Assembly: GCF_900215505.1 (NCBI RefSeq)
Contig: NZ_LT907844.1
Location: 2,930,001-2,994,000 of the forward strand
Source: Cohaesibacter sp. ES.047
GTDB taxonomy: Bacteria; Pseudomonadota; Alphaproteobacteria; Rhizobiales; Cohaesibacteraceae
Reading direction: 5' to 3'
Length of the DNA stretch: 64,000 bases
Shown: positions 23,206 through 32,014 of the stretch, piece after piece
Layout of the letters: each line of letters begins with the position of its first letter
Numbering within the stretch: position 1 is the first letter of the stretch
The notes under the pieces: generated by a model
Databases searched by the model: none
Told to the model about the DNA's origin: nothing
The model's input: only the letters and a program-made list of their open reading frames with translations
Program-made: the position numbers and the translations under genes

Positions 23206-24663
23206 ATGTCCGACCGGCCTTTTTCACCGGAAGAGCGGCGCCGCGACGATATCGTCGGGGATTATGTTGTTGCGCAGGACGTGGGTCCCTCGACCCTGAG
23301 CTGGTCTGGCGAGACACGAGCCACCTTGTCGCTGGCATGGCCGCTCGTTTTCACGCAACTGGCGCAATTTTCGCTCAACATCACCGATGTCATTATGATG
23401 GGCTGGCTTGGGCGTGATTATCTTGCTGCCGGGTCTTTGGCGACAGCGCTGTTTCACCCGCTGCTCCTGTTCGGCATCGGATCCTTGACTGCCGTTGCGC
23501 CGATGGCTGCACAGGCAATCGGAGCCAATGAACCAAGGTCCGTGCGCCGCACGGCGCGGCAGGGGATCTGGGTTGCCTTCCTTCTAGCGCTGTTCCTGAT
23601 GGCCATCGTCTTTCAGGCCGAGACAATCTTTATCATGACCGGACAGTTGCCCTCGCTGTCCGCACTGTCGCAAAGCTATCTGGACTACGCTGCCTTCAGT
23701 CTGTTTCCGGCGCTTGGGTTTATTGCCCTTCGCTCTCTGACCAGTGTGCACGGCGAGACCAAGATCGTTCTTATGGTCACCATTCTCAGTTTTTTCGTCA
23801 ATTTCGCGGGCAATTATGTATTGATGTTCGGTCATTTCGGCTTTCCTCGTCTGGAATTGGCCGGAGCCGGGATTTCCACCAGTATTGTCAATCTCTTCGT
23901 GTTCATCTTCATGATTGTCTATGTTGGACGGCGGCACACCTACGCGGCCTATGATCTGTTCGCCCGCTTCTGGCGGCCGGACTGGCATCGGTTCCGTGAC
24001 ATTCTGCGCATCGGGGTTCCGATCGGCTTCATGGTCATGGTGGAGGTCGCCTTGTTCTCTGCCGCGACCATGCTCATGGGCTGGCTCGGCACCGATGAAC
24101 TCGCGGCCCATACGGTTGCCATGCAATGTGCTGCACTTGCCTTCATGGTGCCGATGGGATTGGGGCAGGCCACCACCATCCGCATCGGGCTGGCCTTCGG
24201 GCGAGGCGCGTGGGAAGGGATCAGACGGGCCGGCTGGGTGTCCATCGGGCTCGGCGTCGGCTTCATGGGCTTTACCTGCATGCTGTTCCTGACCATCCCC
24301 CATGTGCTGATCGAGCTGTTTCTGGATCCGTCAGATCCAATCAACGCAATGCCGATCACGCTGGCTGTCAGCTATCTGGCGTTCGCCGGGCTGTTCCAAC
24401 TCGTCGATGGTCTTCAGGCTGTCGCCTCCGGCGCCTTGAGAGGGCTGGGGGATACGCGTGGTCCCATGCTGATCGCAGTGGTCGGCTACTGGCTGTGTGG
24501 TATGCCGACATCCTATATTCTGGGATTTGTTCTCGGTTGGCGCGGGTCGGGCATCTGGATCGGTCTTGCAATCGGCCTTGCGGTGACCGCCTTCTGTCTG
24601 GCCTATCGTTTCTGGAACCGCGAGCGTCTGGGGCTTCTCAAGCCGATCGTGGCTGAAGCCTAA
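23206..24663 (+). CDS. MATE family multidrug/sodium efflux transporter
   Basis: The 485-residue inner-membrane protein has about 12 hydrophobic segments in two homologous halves after a charged 30-residue N-terminus. MATE-type patterns include 'LAWPLVFTQLAQFSLNITDV', 'MGWLGRDYLAAGSLATALFH' in the first half and 'GVPIGFMVMVEVALFSAATM', 'MGWLGTDELAAHTVAMQ' in the second. 'GALRGLGDTRGPM' near 410 is a strong MATE signature. These pumps expel cationic drugs or metabolites by Na+ or H+ exchange; the substrate is unknown (NorM type most likely). It stands alone between divergent and convergent neighbours. Confidence 0.95.
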   Translation: MSDRPFSPEERRRDDIVGDYVVAQDVGPSTLSWSGETRATLSLAWPLVFTQLAQFSLNITDVIMMGWLGRDYLAAGSLATALFHPLLLFGIGSLTAVAPMAAQAIGANEPRSVRRTARQGIWVAFLLALFLMAIVFQAETIFIMTGQLPSLSALSQSYLDYAAFSLFPALGFIALRSLTSVHGETKIVLMVTILSFFVNFAGNYVLMFGHFGFPRLELAGAGISTSIVNLFVFIFMIVYVGRRHTYAAYDLFARFWRPDWHRFRDILRIGVPIGFMVMVEVALFSAATMLMGWLGTDELAAHTVAMQCAALAFMVPMGLGQATTIRIGLAFGRGAWEGIRRAGWVSIGLGVGFMGFTCMLFLTIPHVLIELFLDPSDPINAMPITLAVSYLAFAGLFQLVDGLQAVASGALRGLGDTRGPMLIAVVGYWLCGMPTSYILGFVLGWRGSGIWIGLAIGLAVTAFCLAYRFWNRERLGLLKPIVAEA

Positions 24664-24733
24664 AAGGCCCCTGAGCAGGACAAGATGGCCTTGAGATACA
24701 AGGCCGCCTTGTTAAGGCTCTATTGCGCGGGCT

Positions 24734-25186
24734 TCATTGTGCGGGCTTTGGGGGAGCCAACACCGTTGCCTCTCCAGACAACACGAGGGCGCCATCCACC
24801 TTCGCCTCGCAGTCAAGGATCACCCGACGACCTCGATCGATCATTTCCTTGATGGAAACGGATACTTCGAGTTCGTCTCCCGGGCGGACTGGTGCCATGA
24901 ATTTCAGCGTCTGTTCAACATAGATGGCTCCCGGGCCCGGCAGGCGCATGCCCAGAAGGGCAGAAAACAGGCTTGCAGTATAGAGCCCGTGCGCAATATT
25001 GCCGCCAAAACGGCTGGCCTCGCCATAGGCTTTGTCGACATGCACTGGATTATAGTCCCCCGATACCGCAGCAAAGGCGGAAATGTCCTTGTCGCTCACC
25101 ATATGGCGAAAACTCTCGCTCTGGCCGATGCTCATCTCTTCATAATAGACGGTTCTGGGCGCAACGCCCTTTAGGGGTGCATTCAT
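24734..25186 (-). CDS. MaoC-like (R)-specific enoyl-CoA hydratase
   Basis: The 150-residue hot-dog protein carries the MaoC/PhaJ hydratase motif: catalytic Asp and His in 'AAVSGDYNPVHVD' (about 44-56) and 'IAHGLYTASLFSALLG'. It hydrates trans-2-enoyl-CoA to (R)-3-hydroxyacyl-CoA, for example for polyhydroxyalkanoate synthesis or fatty-acid metabolism. The ATG at 25186 follows 'gagagga'; the longer reading from 25414 has no support. It is convergent with the MATE gene. No polyhydroxyalkanoate gene is adjacent, so the pathway is open. Confidence 0.9.
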   Translation of the reverse strand: MNAPLKGVAPRTVYYEEMSIGQSESFRHMVSDKDISAFAAVSGDYNPVHVDKAYGEASRFGGNIAHGLYTASLFSALLGMRLPGPGAIYVEQTLKFMAPVRPGDELEVSVSIKEMIDRGRRVILDCEAKVDGALVLSGEATVLAPPKPAQ

Positions 25187-25709
25187 TCTCTGGTTCCTCT
25201 CTTCCCCTGCGTCGGCCATTTTCTTGTTCTGACTGGCCCGTCTTCTCGCGTACTGTCCGGTGACCTGTGGATATTGCGACGCAGCATCCACTGAGCATAT
25301 GCACAAATGCGGATGCATGGCAATCCTACCTTTGAAATCAGCAGGCAAATCCCAAGGGATACGGCGCGCTCGCGGGCCGACTTGCTGCGCTTCGGAATAT
25401 GGCGAGCTTTGCAACGTAGATTTGAGTTTGTTTATGGTTAACCGAAATAAAGGTTAGCGATCTCTGAACAAACTACTTCGTAAAAGTAAATTTTTCAGCG
25501 TTTTCATCGTATTTACTTCAATTCGAGGTCATTATTGGGCAATTCAACTTTTGCCTCTCTTGGCCGGTTAACCGGTTTTTTAATTCCTTGAGCTAGTCTC
25601 CAATCTGTTCCGGGGAGTGCAAGCTCTCTGGCAGTTGAAGACAAAAGGTCTGCAAAGTCGAATAGTCCGCCAACAAAGCGGCAAAGCAGTGTGAGTTTGG
25701 AGTAAACAA
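25187..25709. other. Intergenic region upstream of cheY
   Basis: Nothing coding is seen in these 523 bases. The part from about 25400 to 25580 is AT-rich with many TTAA and TTAACC sequences and likely holds the cheY promoter. No terminator or repeat was found. Confidence 0.5.
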
Positions 25710-26093
25710 ATGGCCCTCGATCTTTCTATGCCGGTACTGGTCGTCGATGACTATAAAACCATGATCCGGATCATCAAGAACCTGCTCAAGCAGCTCGGGT
25801 TCGAGGATGTTGACGACGCCGCTGATGGCACTGAAGCCCTGGCGAAAATGCAGGACCGTCGTTACGGTCTGGTGATTTCCGACTGGAACATGGAGCCGAT
25901 GACCGGCTATGAACTGCTCAAACAGGTGCGCGCAAGTGATAGCCTGTCCAAGACACCATTCATCATGGTGACAGCAGAATCCAAAACCGAAAACGTTATT
26001 GCTGCCAAAAAGGCCGGTGTGAACAACTACATCGTGAAGCCTTTCAACGCCGCCACCCTGAAAACCAAGATCGACGCCGTATTCGACAGCTAA
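25710..26093 (+). CDS. cheY: CheY-like single-domain response regulator
   Basis: The 127-residue protein is a bare receiver domain. Conserved residues are the acidic pair in 'VLVVDDYKTM' (D13, D14 region), the phosphoacceptor Asp in 'LVISDWNMEPM', Thr in 'FIMVTAES' and Lys in 'YIVKPFN'. 'SDWNMPxM'-like wording is typical of flagellar CheY. Phospho-CheY would bind the motor switch FliM. 'ttggag' precedes the ATG. The CheZ-like gene follows 450 nt downstream on the same strand, and its tail has CheY-binding-type motifs. Confidence 0.93.
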   Translation: MALDLSMPVLVVDDYKTMIRIIKNLLKQLGFEDVDDAADGTEALAKMQDRRYGLVISDWNMEPMTGYELLKQVRASDSLSKTPFIMVTAESKTENVIAAKKAGVNNYIVKPFNAATLKTKIDAVFDS

Positions 26094-26546
26094 GGCTGAC
26101 GTGCGCCAGCCGCGATGGCGGTCGTGGCTAGGTATGTCGAAATTGGTAACAAGATTGTTTAGTTGGGCCAAGGGTCGGGAAGCATCCCGACCCGCTCCCA
26201 CCGCCTCCACACCAAGTGAGGCATGCATTCTGTGGCCAACCCGCCGCTTTTGCTCTGTGAAGCTGGCTGGCTCTTCCGATGCCAGAAGTTAACAAACCGC
26301 AATCCCGGCATCACGTCCCGGATCTTCGTTGTCGCGAGCGACTGAGCGTCTCTCCAGAAACAAGGACCCGGCGCAATTGAGGCCCCGATCTTGGCCCGAC
26401 ACCAGCCGGGCGAATAAAAAGAGGGTCAACAAAGGGCAATAACGGTCTCGTTTTGAAAACACGATTTATAAGCGGAGAGAAACGAAAGACCTTTATCAGG
26501 TTCGCTCTGAAGTGAGCAACGCAGACATGAAGTGGGCAAGAAATCA
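26094..26546. other. Spacer between cheY and cheZ
   Basis: No gene is supported. An 8-bp stem ('gggtcggg'/'cccgaccc', 26172-26193) without a T run lies after cheY and may end or stabilise its mRNA. The segment 26400-26530 is AT-rich and could hold a cheZ promoter. Confidence 0.45.
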
Positions 26547-27269
26547 ATGAAATCTCAGCAGAAAACCCTCAGCGCAGACAAGGTCACCAAGCTTGTCACC
26601 TTTCTTGAGCATAGCAAGGGAGAGGATGTTTCACTGACGGATATCATGTCGCTGGCCGAAGTAATGGCGAGCAGCCTAGAGTCCCATATTCGGGCCATGG
26701 ACAAGACCGTATACCACGAGTTCATGAGCATCGCGGATGAGATTTCAACAATGAAGCGGGAAATCTCCGCTCTGCGCCCCGCCGACATGCGCCACAACGC
26801 AATCCCCGATGCCGGACGCGAACTGGATGCCGTGGTTGAAGCGACCGAGAAGGCAACCAATATCATCATGTCTTCTGCCGAGGAGATCATGGGAGCCGAT
26901 CCGAGCGACGCCGAAGCCTATCAGGCTATTGTCAACGACAAGATCATCGAAATTTTTGAAGCCTGCTCTTTTCAGGATATCACCGGGCAGCGCATTTCCA
27001 AGGTTGTGCACGTTCTCAACGTCATCGACGAGCGCGTCTCCACTTTCATCGATCGCATGAAGATGAACAGTGTTGAAGACGAGGATCTCGAGGAAACCGA
27101 AGCGGAACGCCGCAAGCGCGAACTCATTCTTCATGGACCGCAGAAAGAGGGCGAGGGCGTCAATCAGTCTGAGGTTGACGCAATGCTGGCCGAACTCGGG
27201 TTTGGTGAGGAAAACGAAAAGAACACCGATAAAAGCGACCAAAACGACATTGACGCTTTGTTCGACTGA
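26547..27269 (+). CDS. cheZ: CheZ-like phosphatase of CheY
   Basis: CheZ removes the phosphate from CheY-P. The 240-residue, mostly helical protein has the catalytic motif 'FQDITGQRI' at about 142-150; Q148 corresponds to the catalytic Gln147 of E. coli CheZ and D144 to its Asp143. The C-terminal tail contains two CheY-binding-type sequences: 'NQSEVDAMLAELGF' (206-219), like the E. coli CheZ tail and the FliM N-terminus, and 'QNDIDALFD' at the very end. The ATG at 26547 or a GTG at 26532 may be the start; neither has a good ribosome binding site. A strong terminator follows. The pair with cheY is sensible, though no other chemotaxis gene is nearby. Confidence 0.85.
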   Translation: MKSQQKTLSADKVTKLVTFLEHSKGEDVSLTDIMSLAEVMASSLESHIRAMDKTVYHEFMSIADEISTMKREISALRPADMRHNAIPDAGRELDAVVEATEKATNIIMSSAEEIMGADPSDAEAYQAIVNDKIIEIFEACSFQDITGQRISKVVHVLNVIDERVSTFIDRMKMNSVEDEDLEETEAERRKRELILHGPQKEGEGVNQSEVDAMLAELGFGEENEKNTDKSDQNDIDALFD

Positions 27270-27301
27270 TCATTGGCAGCCGTGATCCAGAAGAGTGTTT
27301 C

Positions 27302-27327
27302 AAAAGCCGGGCTCGTCCCGGCTTTTT
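27302..27327 (+). terminator. Rho-independent terminator after cheZ
   Basis: Stem 'aaaagccggg'/'cccggctttt', 5-nt loop, then a run of T. It lies 33 nt after the cheZ stop. Confidence 0.9.
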
Positions 27328-27350
27328 TGTGTCCAGGTTGACGTGGTTTC

Positions 27351-28130
27351 TCAGTCAGACCAGTCGAAATAGTTGAGTTCATCCATTTCCGTATAAAAAC
27401 GGGAATCAAGGCTCTTGTTCAATTCGTCCAGAACGACAGCCTTTTCCGCGTCGACCAGAAGATTGGCCAGATTCTCGGTCAAACCGCGCTTGCGCCGATA
27501 AAAGGGCGCCGCGCGCAAGGTCTCGGTGCCCAGATTGTCAGCGGGCAGGGTTTTCTTTTTTGCTTCGCTGACACGCCAGTTGCCCCCGTTCATCAAGTGC
27601 AGAAAAGCCCCGTTGTAGAGCTCGGCAACAAATTTACTCTCCTTCGTCTTGGTGTCCTTCTCCAGAAAGGCCAGAACAGCCGGATCGAGGAAGCTCACAT
27701 CCTTACCGTCCCATTCCCCCATCCGGCAGAAGTCGATCTGGCGAAGGCGGAACTCCGGTGTCTGCTTGATGTAGTAGTGCAACGCCGCCCCTGTGTCGCC
27801 GCCGACCGTCAGAAACGGGAAAATGCGCTTGTGATAGCCATAGAAATTCACCCGCTCATTGTCGAAAACGAAAAGCTTCGGGTTGGGCAGGGTGGCGGCA
27901 TCGAAGCCGAAGAAGGCATTCCAGATATAGCTGATCTGCATCCATTTGCGCGAGCGATGAATCTTGGTGTGCAGATCACCAAAGGCATGCGCATCGCCGG
28001 GCGATTGGCCTGTCGTAGATCAGCTTCCGGTCGCGATGAATGACAGAAGGGGCGGGGAGGTGGTTGATGCCAAGGCGATAGCATAGGCCTTGATTCGCTC
28101 CCGCATGCCGCACGTGAACAGGTTGGTTCG
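27351..28130 (-). pseudogene. 5'-truncated, frameshifted remnant of an unidentified gene
   Basis: The frame ending at 27351 encodes at least 196 residues ('MQISYIWNAFFGFDAATLPN' onward) with coherent protein character, but there is no ribosome binding site at that Met. Protein-like sequence continues upstream as 'SPGDAHAFGDLHTKIHRSRK' to about 28005. It then resumes in another frame as 'YRLGINHLPAPSVIHRDRKL' to about 28070, and perhaps as 'MRERIKAY' in the original frame near 28090. This implies at least two frameshifts. The gene then runs into IS481-type sequence at about 28145. I do not recognise the family. Confidence 0.6.
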
Positions 28131-28144
28131 ATGGGCTCGTCGGT

Positions 28145-28894
28145 GGCATCCTTAATAGTCCGGTTCATCCTCTCGACCTGACCGTTGGTCCATGGGTGCT
28201 TCACTTTTGTCAGGCGGTGTTCAATGCCGTTTCCAGTGCAGACCCGGTCAAAGATGTGCTGGAACTCATGGAGATCGCGAGACCGATTGGTGAACTGGAT
28301 GCCATTGTCGGTCAGAACAGTATGGATGGTATAGGGCACAGTGGCGACCAGATTGCGCAGGAACTGTGCAGCATTCATCTTTCCTGCCTTGGTATAGAGT
28401 TCAACGAAGGCATACTTGGAAGTCCGGTCAATAGCCACAAAGAGATAGAGCTTGCCTTCAGCTGTCTGTACCTGGGCAATATCGATATGGAAATAGCCGA
28501 TCGGATAGCTCTTGAAACGCTTCTTTGGCTGCTTGTCGCCTTCGACACTCGGTAGTCGCGAAACTCCGTGTCGTTGCAGGCATCTGTGCAGTGAAGAGCG
28601 CGTCAGATGCGGGATTGTCGGCTGGAGTGCATAAAGGCAGTCGTCGAGAGGCAACAAGGTATGCCTGCGGAAGGCGACAATGGTCGCTTCTTCTTGCCGC
28701 GAAAGCACAGTCGAACGTGGCTCCTTCGGTCCGGTTCTTAAGTCCGCTTGTGAGGTGCGCGTCTTCCACTTGACGACCGTTTTCTGATTGATGCCGTATC
28801 GCTTGGAAAGCACTCTCAGGCTCTCTTGACTATTTTGTATTGCTCGACGGACTGCCTCTGTCGTCGTGGCGCTGCCGTGTAGAACTTGGCCCAT
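28145..28894 (-). pseudogene. IS481-family transposase, C-terminus lost
   Basis: The product begins 'MGQVLHGSATTTEAVRRAIQ' with a helix-turn-helix ('LRVLSKRYGINQKTVVKW') and an RNase H-like DDE domain: Asp in 'YFHIDIAQVQ', Asp in 'TVLTDNGIQFT' and Glu in 'NGQVERMNRTIKDA'. All three catalytic residues remain. Full-length relatives continue about 70 more residues. Here the frame instead enters unrelated sequence and reads on in non-homologous code to 27848, so the enzyme is probably inactive. Confidence 0.8.
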
Positions 28895-28965
28895 AGTGCT
28901 TCCCTCCATTCAAATGAGAAAGGTGCACCATCAAAGCATGGGATCAAACACCTAGTCTACCGGCT
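28145..28965 (-). mobile_element. Truncated IS481-family insertion sequence
   Basis: The transposase gene and its upstream end are present. The outer end is probably at about 28960, where the minus strand reads 'tagactaggtgtttgatccc'. The distal end is missing: homology stops abruptly after 'NRTIKDAT' at about 28145. A weak similarity between 'gtagactagg' at the outer end and 'gtagatcag' near 28015 may reflect an inverted repeat, but I could not define matching termini or a target duplication. Confidence 0.65.
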
Positions 28966-29098
28966 TGGCAAACTTATCGTTTCTGTATACCGGCATGACA
29001 AGCCGAGCGAAAGGGGGAGATGGCGGGCAAAGCACAGGCATTTGGCGTAATATCAAAGGCCTGTAGCAAAGGTTCAACAGCCCGTTGTCTGCTCAAAC

Positions 29099-29138
29099 GA
29101 AAAAAGGGCCGCTCAGGTTTTCTCTGCGGTCCTTTTTG
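29099..29138 (-). terminator. Terminator after the ETF-QO gene (bidirectional form)
   Basis: Arms 'aaaaagggccgc' and 'gcggtccttttt' pair with one G-U/mismatch around a loop and have A and T runs on both sides. It lies 22 nt beyond the ETF-QO stop. Confidence 0.75.
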
Positions 29139-29160
29139 AATCTCGATGCGATGAACGCAA

Positions 29161-30837
29161 TCACATGTTCGGATAGGTCGGGCCACCGGCTCCTTCGGGC
29201 ACAGTCCAGATGATGTTGCAGTTCGGGTCCTTGATATCGCAGGTCTTGCAATGGACGCAATTCTGGGCGTTGATCACATAGGTGGGGCTTTCGCCGCTTT
29301 CATCCCACTCATAAACGCCAGCCGGGCAGAAGCGTTGAGATAGTCCAGCATAGACATCATGCTCGGAGCTTTTCTGCAAGGCGAGATCCTTGACGACCAG
29401 ATGGCAGGGTTGATCCTCTTCTTGGTTCGCACCGGACAAAAAGACCGAAGAGAGCTTGTCAAAGGTGATCTTGTTATCAGGCTTTGGATAGTCAATCGGC
29501 TTGCACTGGCTGGCGGGCAGGGTGCTCTGGGCATCGGTTTTGCCGTGCTTGAGAGTGCCAAAGGGTGAGAAGCCGAAGAGGCTGTTGAGCCACATATCAA
29601 GGCCACCAAGGGTCACGCCGATCGTCAGGCCCAATTTGGCCCACAATGGTTTGACGTTGCGCACCTTGAACAGGTCTTTGCCAATCGGTCCTTTGCGCCA
29701 GCCCTCTTCATAAGCAACCAGCTCGTCATTGGCGCGGCCTTCGCCAAGCGCTGCCATCAGGACATCGGCGGCCTGCATACCTGAATCCATGGCATTGTGA
29801 ATGCCCTTGATGCGCGGCACGTTGACGAAACCTGCCGAGCAGCCGATCAGCGCCCCGCCGGGGAAGGTGAGCCGCGGCACGGACTGATAGCCCCCTTCGG
29901 CAATGCAGCGCGCACCATAGGAAATGCGTTTGCCGCCCTCAAGGGTCGGCTGAACCGTGGGATGGGTCTTGAAGCGCTGGAATTCCTCGAACGGCGACAG
30001 ATAGGGATTTTTGTAGTTGAGATAGACTACGAAACCGACGGCAACCTGATTGTCTTCCATGTGATAAAGGAAGGATCCGCCACCGGTCTTCTCATCCAGA
30101 GGCCAGCCAAAGCTGTGCTCGACAAGACCTTCATTGTGTTTGTCGGGGTCGATTTCCCAGATTTCCTTGATGCCGATGCCGAATTTCGGCACGTCGCAAT
30201 CCTTGTCGAGCTGATATTTGGCGATCAGCTCCTTGGCCAGAGACCCGCGCACGCCTTCGCCAATCAGGGTGTATTTGCCCAGAAGCTCCATGCCGCGCAT
30301 ATAGGTGTCCTTGGGCTGGCCGTCCTTGCCCACGCCCATGTCACCGGTTGCCACTCCGTGCAACGCGCCATTGTCATCATAGAGAAGCTCGGCAGCAGCA
30401 AAGCCGGGGTAGATTTCAACCCCCATCGCCTCGGCCTTCTCGGCCATCCAGCGGCACAGATTGCCAAGGGAAATGATATAGTTGCCATGGTTGCTCATCA
30501 AAGGCGGCATGGCGAAGTTGGGAAGAGGAATGGCGCCTGCAGGTCCAAGCAGGCGGAAGCGGTCTTTCTTGACAGCAACTTTTAACGGGCAGCTGTCGTC
30601 GTCTTTCCAGTCGGGGATGAGGCGTGTCAGCGCAACCGGATCAATCACCGCTCCTGAGAGAATATGGGCACCAACCTCGGAGCCTTTTTCCAGCACGACA
30701 ACCGAAATGTCCTCGCCCTTTTCCTCGGCGAGTTGCTTGATTCGGATGGCCGCTGACAGTCCCGACGGTCCCGCGCCCACAATCACGACGTCGAATTCCA
30801 TACTTTCGCGTTCGGGAAGCTCGTTCATTTCAGTCAT
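29161..30837 (-). CDS. Electron transfer flavoprotein-ubiquinone oxidoreductase
   Basis: ETF-QO passes electrons from ETF, reduced by acyl-CoA and other dehydrogenases, to ubiquinone at the inner membrane. The 558-residue length is typical. The N-terminus has an FAD dinucleotide fold ('FDVVIVGAGPSGLSAAIRIK'), the middle carries ETF-QO patterns such as 'GGKRISYGARCIAEGGYQS' and 'VPRIKGIHNAMDSGMQAADV', and the C-terminus has the 4Fe-4S ligands in 'CVHCKTCDIKDPNCNI' plus 'RFCPAGVYEW'. 'aaaagga' precedes the ATG. It is divergent from the uracil-DNA glycosylase. The etfAB genes are not in the window. Confidence 0.97.
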   Translation of the reverse strand: MTEMNELPERESMEFDVVIVGAGPSGLSAAIRIKQLAEEKGEDISVVVLEKGSEVGAHILSGAVIDPVALTRLIPDWKDDDSCPLKVAVKKDRFRLLGPAGAIPLPNFAMPPLMSNHGNYIISLGNLCRWMAEKAEAMGVEIYPGFAAAELLYDDNGALHGVATGDMGVGKDGQPKDTYMRGMELLGKYTLIGEGVRGSLAKELIAKYQLDKDCDVPKFGIGIKEIWEIDPDKHNEGLVEHSFGWPLDEKTGGGSFLYHMEDNQVAVGFVVYLNYKNPYLSPFEEFQRFKTHPTVQPTLEGGKRISYGARCIAEGGYQSVPRLTFPGGALIGCSAGFVNVPRIKGIHNAMDSGMQAADVLMAALGEGRANDELVAYEEGWRKGPIGKDLFKVRNVKPLWAKLGLTIGVTLGGLDMWLNSLFGFSPFGTLKHGKTDAQSTLPASQCKPIDYPKPDNKITFDKLSSVFLSGANQEEDQPCHLVVKDLALQKSSEHDVYAGLSQRFCPAGVYEWDESGESPTYVINAQNCVHCKTCDIKDPNCNIIWTVPEGAGGPTYPNM

Positions 30838-30956
30838 TTGCAGGTCCTTTTCACTCTCGCCTGGTCTCAGCGCTTGCCAGCAGCATTAAAGGGTTGGCCT
30901 CCGATTGTCCCATGCCGTATAAATTATTTATTACGGGAATTGTAGACGGAAACCAA

Positions 30957-31937
30957 ATGCCGAATTTGCCTAATACAGTGACGACAGCTCATGACCTTGC
31001 CGGTCTTCTGGATTGGTATGAGGCTCTGGGCGTCGACTGTATGCTTGATGATACTCCTCAGGATCGCTTCGAAGAAAGCCGCCGTCAGCAAGTGGCACGC
31101 CGTCAGGCCGTTGATGCCGGAGCGAAAAATGCCCAGAACAGCCCCTCGCAAGGGGGCGCACAGCCACGTGCCGTTCCTCCTGCCAACACCTCTCAGGCTA
31201 CGTTTACGTCAAGGTCACCTGACAATCAATCACGCCCTTCGTCCAATAGTGCGCCGCAGCATCAAGGTCAAGTCGCCTTTCCATCTAGCACCAATGGACA
31301 ATCCGCTCCGAATTTCCAGAATGCAGGAACGGCAGCAATCGTTGAAAATGCCGTGGCGGTGGCCAAAGCAGCGCCCACGTTGGCTGAGTTGCGTAAGGCT
31401 CTGGCCAGCTTTGATGGTTGCAGCCTGAAGTTCTCGGCCAAATCCCTCGTGTTCGGGGACGGCAATCCGGATGCGGATGTAATGTTCATCGGCGAAGCAC
31501 CGGGACGGGACGAGGATCTTCAGGGCGTGCCTTTCGTGGGGCGTGCCGGGCAGCTTCTGGACAAGATGATGGCTGCTATAGGTCTTGATCGGGAACGGGC
31601 CTACATTACCAATATCCTGCCGTGGAGGCCGCCGGGAAACCGCAAGCCAAGCCTTGATGAGCAGGCGATGCTGCAACCGTTCATTCATCGTCACATCGAA
31701 CTGGTCAATCCCAAGGTTCTGGTTTTTCTGGGCGGCACAGCTGCTCAGCAGTTGCTCGATACCAAGGATGGCATCATGCGATTGCGCGGTCGGTGGCGCA
31801 GTTATCATGCTGCGGGTGCAGACATTCCGGTCATGGCGACCTTGCATCCGGCGTTTCTGTTGCGCACACCTGCGCAAAAACGGGCGGCATGGCAGGACTT
31901 GCTGGAGGTCTCGGCAAAGCTCGACACCCACACGTGA
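30957..31937 (+). CDS. Uracil-DNA glycosylase, family-4-like without Fe-S cysteines
   Basis: The enzyme removes uracil from DNA to start base-excision repair. The 326-residue protein has a low-complexity Pro/Gln/Ser/Asn-rich region at about 55-125 and a UDG fold after that. Motif A is 'FIGEAPGRDEDLQGVPFVGR', then 'YITNILPWRPPGNRKP', and motif B is 'ATLHPAFLLR'. Family 4 enzymes normally hold a 4Fe-4S cluster by four cysteines; this sequence has only two Cys in all ('VDCML', 'DGCSLKF'), so no cluster is possible. Similar cluster-less enzymes are known in Bradyrhizobium and relatives. The ATG at 30957 ('MPNLPNTVTTAHDLA') is preferred over 30894. Confidence 0.9.
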   Translation: MPNLPNTVTTAHDLAGLLDWYEALGVDCMLDDTPQDRFEESRRQQVARRQAVDAGAKNAQNSPSQGGAQPRAVPPANTSQATFTSRSPDNQSRPSSNSAPQHQGQVAFPSSTNGQSAPNFQNAGTAAIVENAVAVAKAAPTLAELRKALASFDGCSLKFSAKSLVFGDGNPDADVMFIGEAPGRDEDLQGVPFVGRAGQLLDKMMAAIGLDRERAYITNILPWRPPGNRKPSLDEQAMLQPFIHRHIELVNPKVLVFLGGTAAQQLLDTKDGIMRLRGRWRSYHAAGADIPVMATLHPAFLLRTPAQKRAAWQDLLEVSAKLDTHT

Positions 31938-31966
31938 ACACCGGACAATCCTATAGTCAGACAAAG

Positions 31967-31997
31967 AAAAGGCGGGCCATGGCACCCGCCTTTTTGT
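31967..31997. terminator. Bidirectional terminator between udg and sleB-like genes
   Basis: Stem 'aaaaggcggg'/'cccgcctttt' with an 8-nt loop and T runs on both strands, between convergent genes. Confidence 0.85.
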
Positions 31998-32014
31998 ATG
32001 TCACCTTGGTTTGA

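Noticed and set aside
28010-28145. Possible group II intron end at the IS481 junction
   Set aside because: A GC-rich segment resembled domain V at first, but no full domain V or intron-encoded protein is present. Remnant coding frames explain it better.
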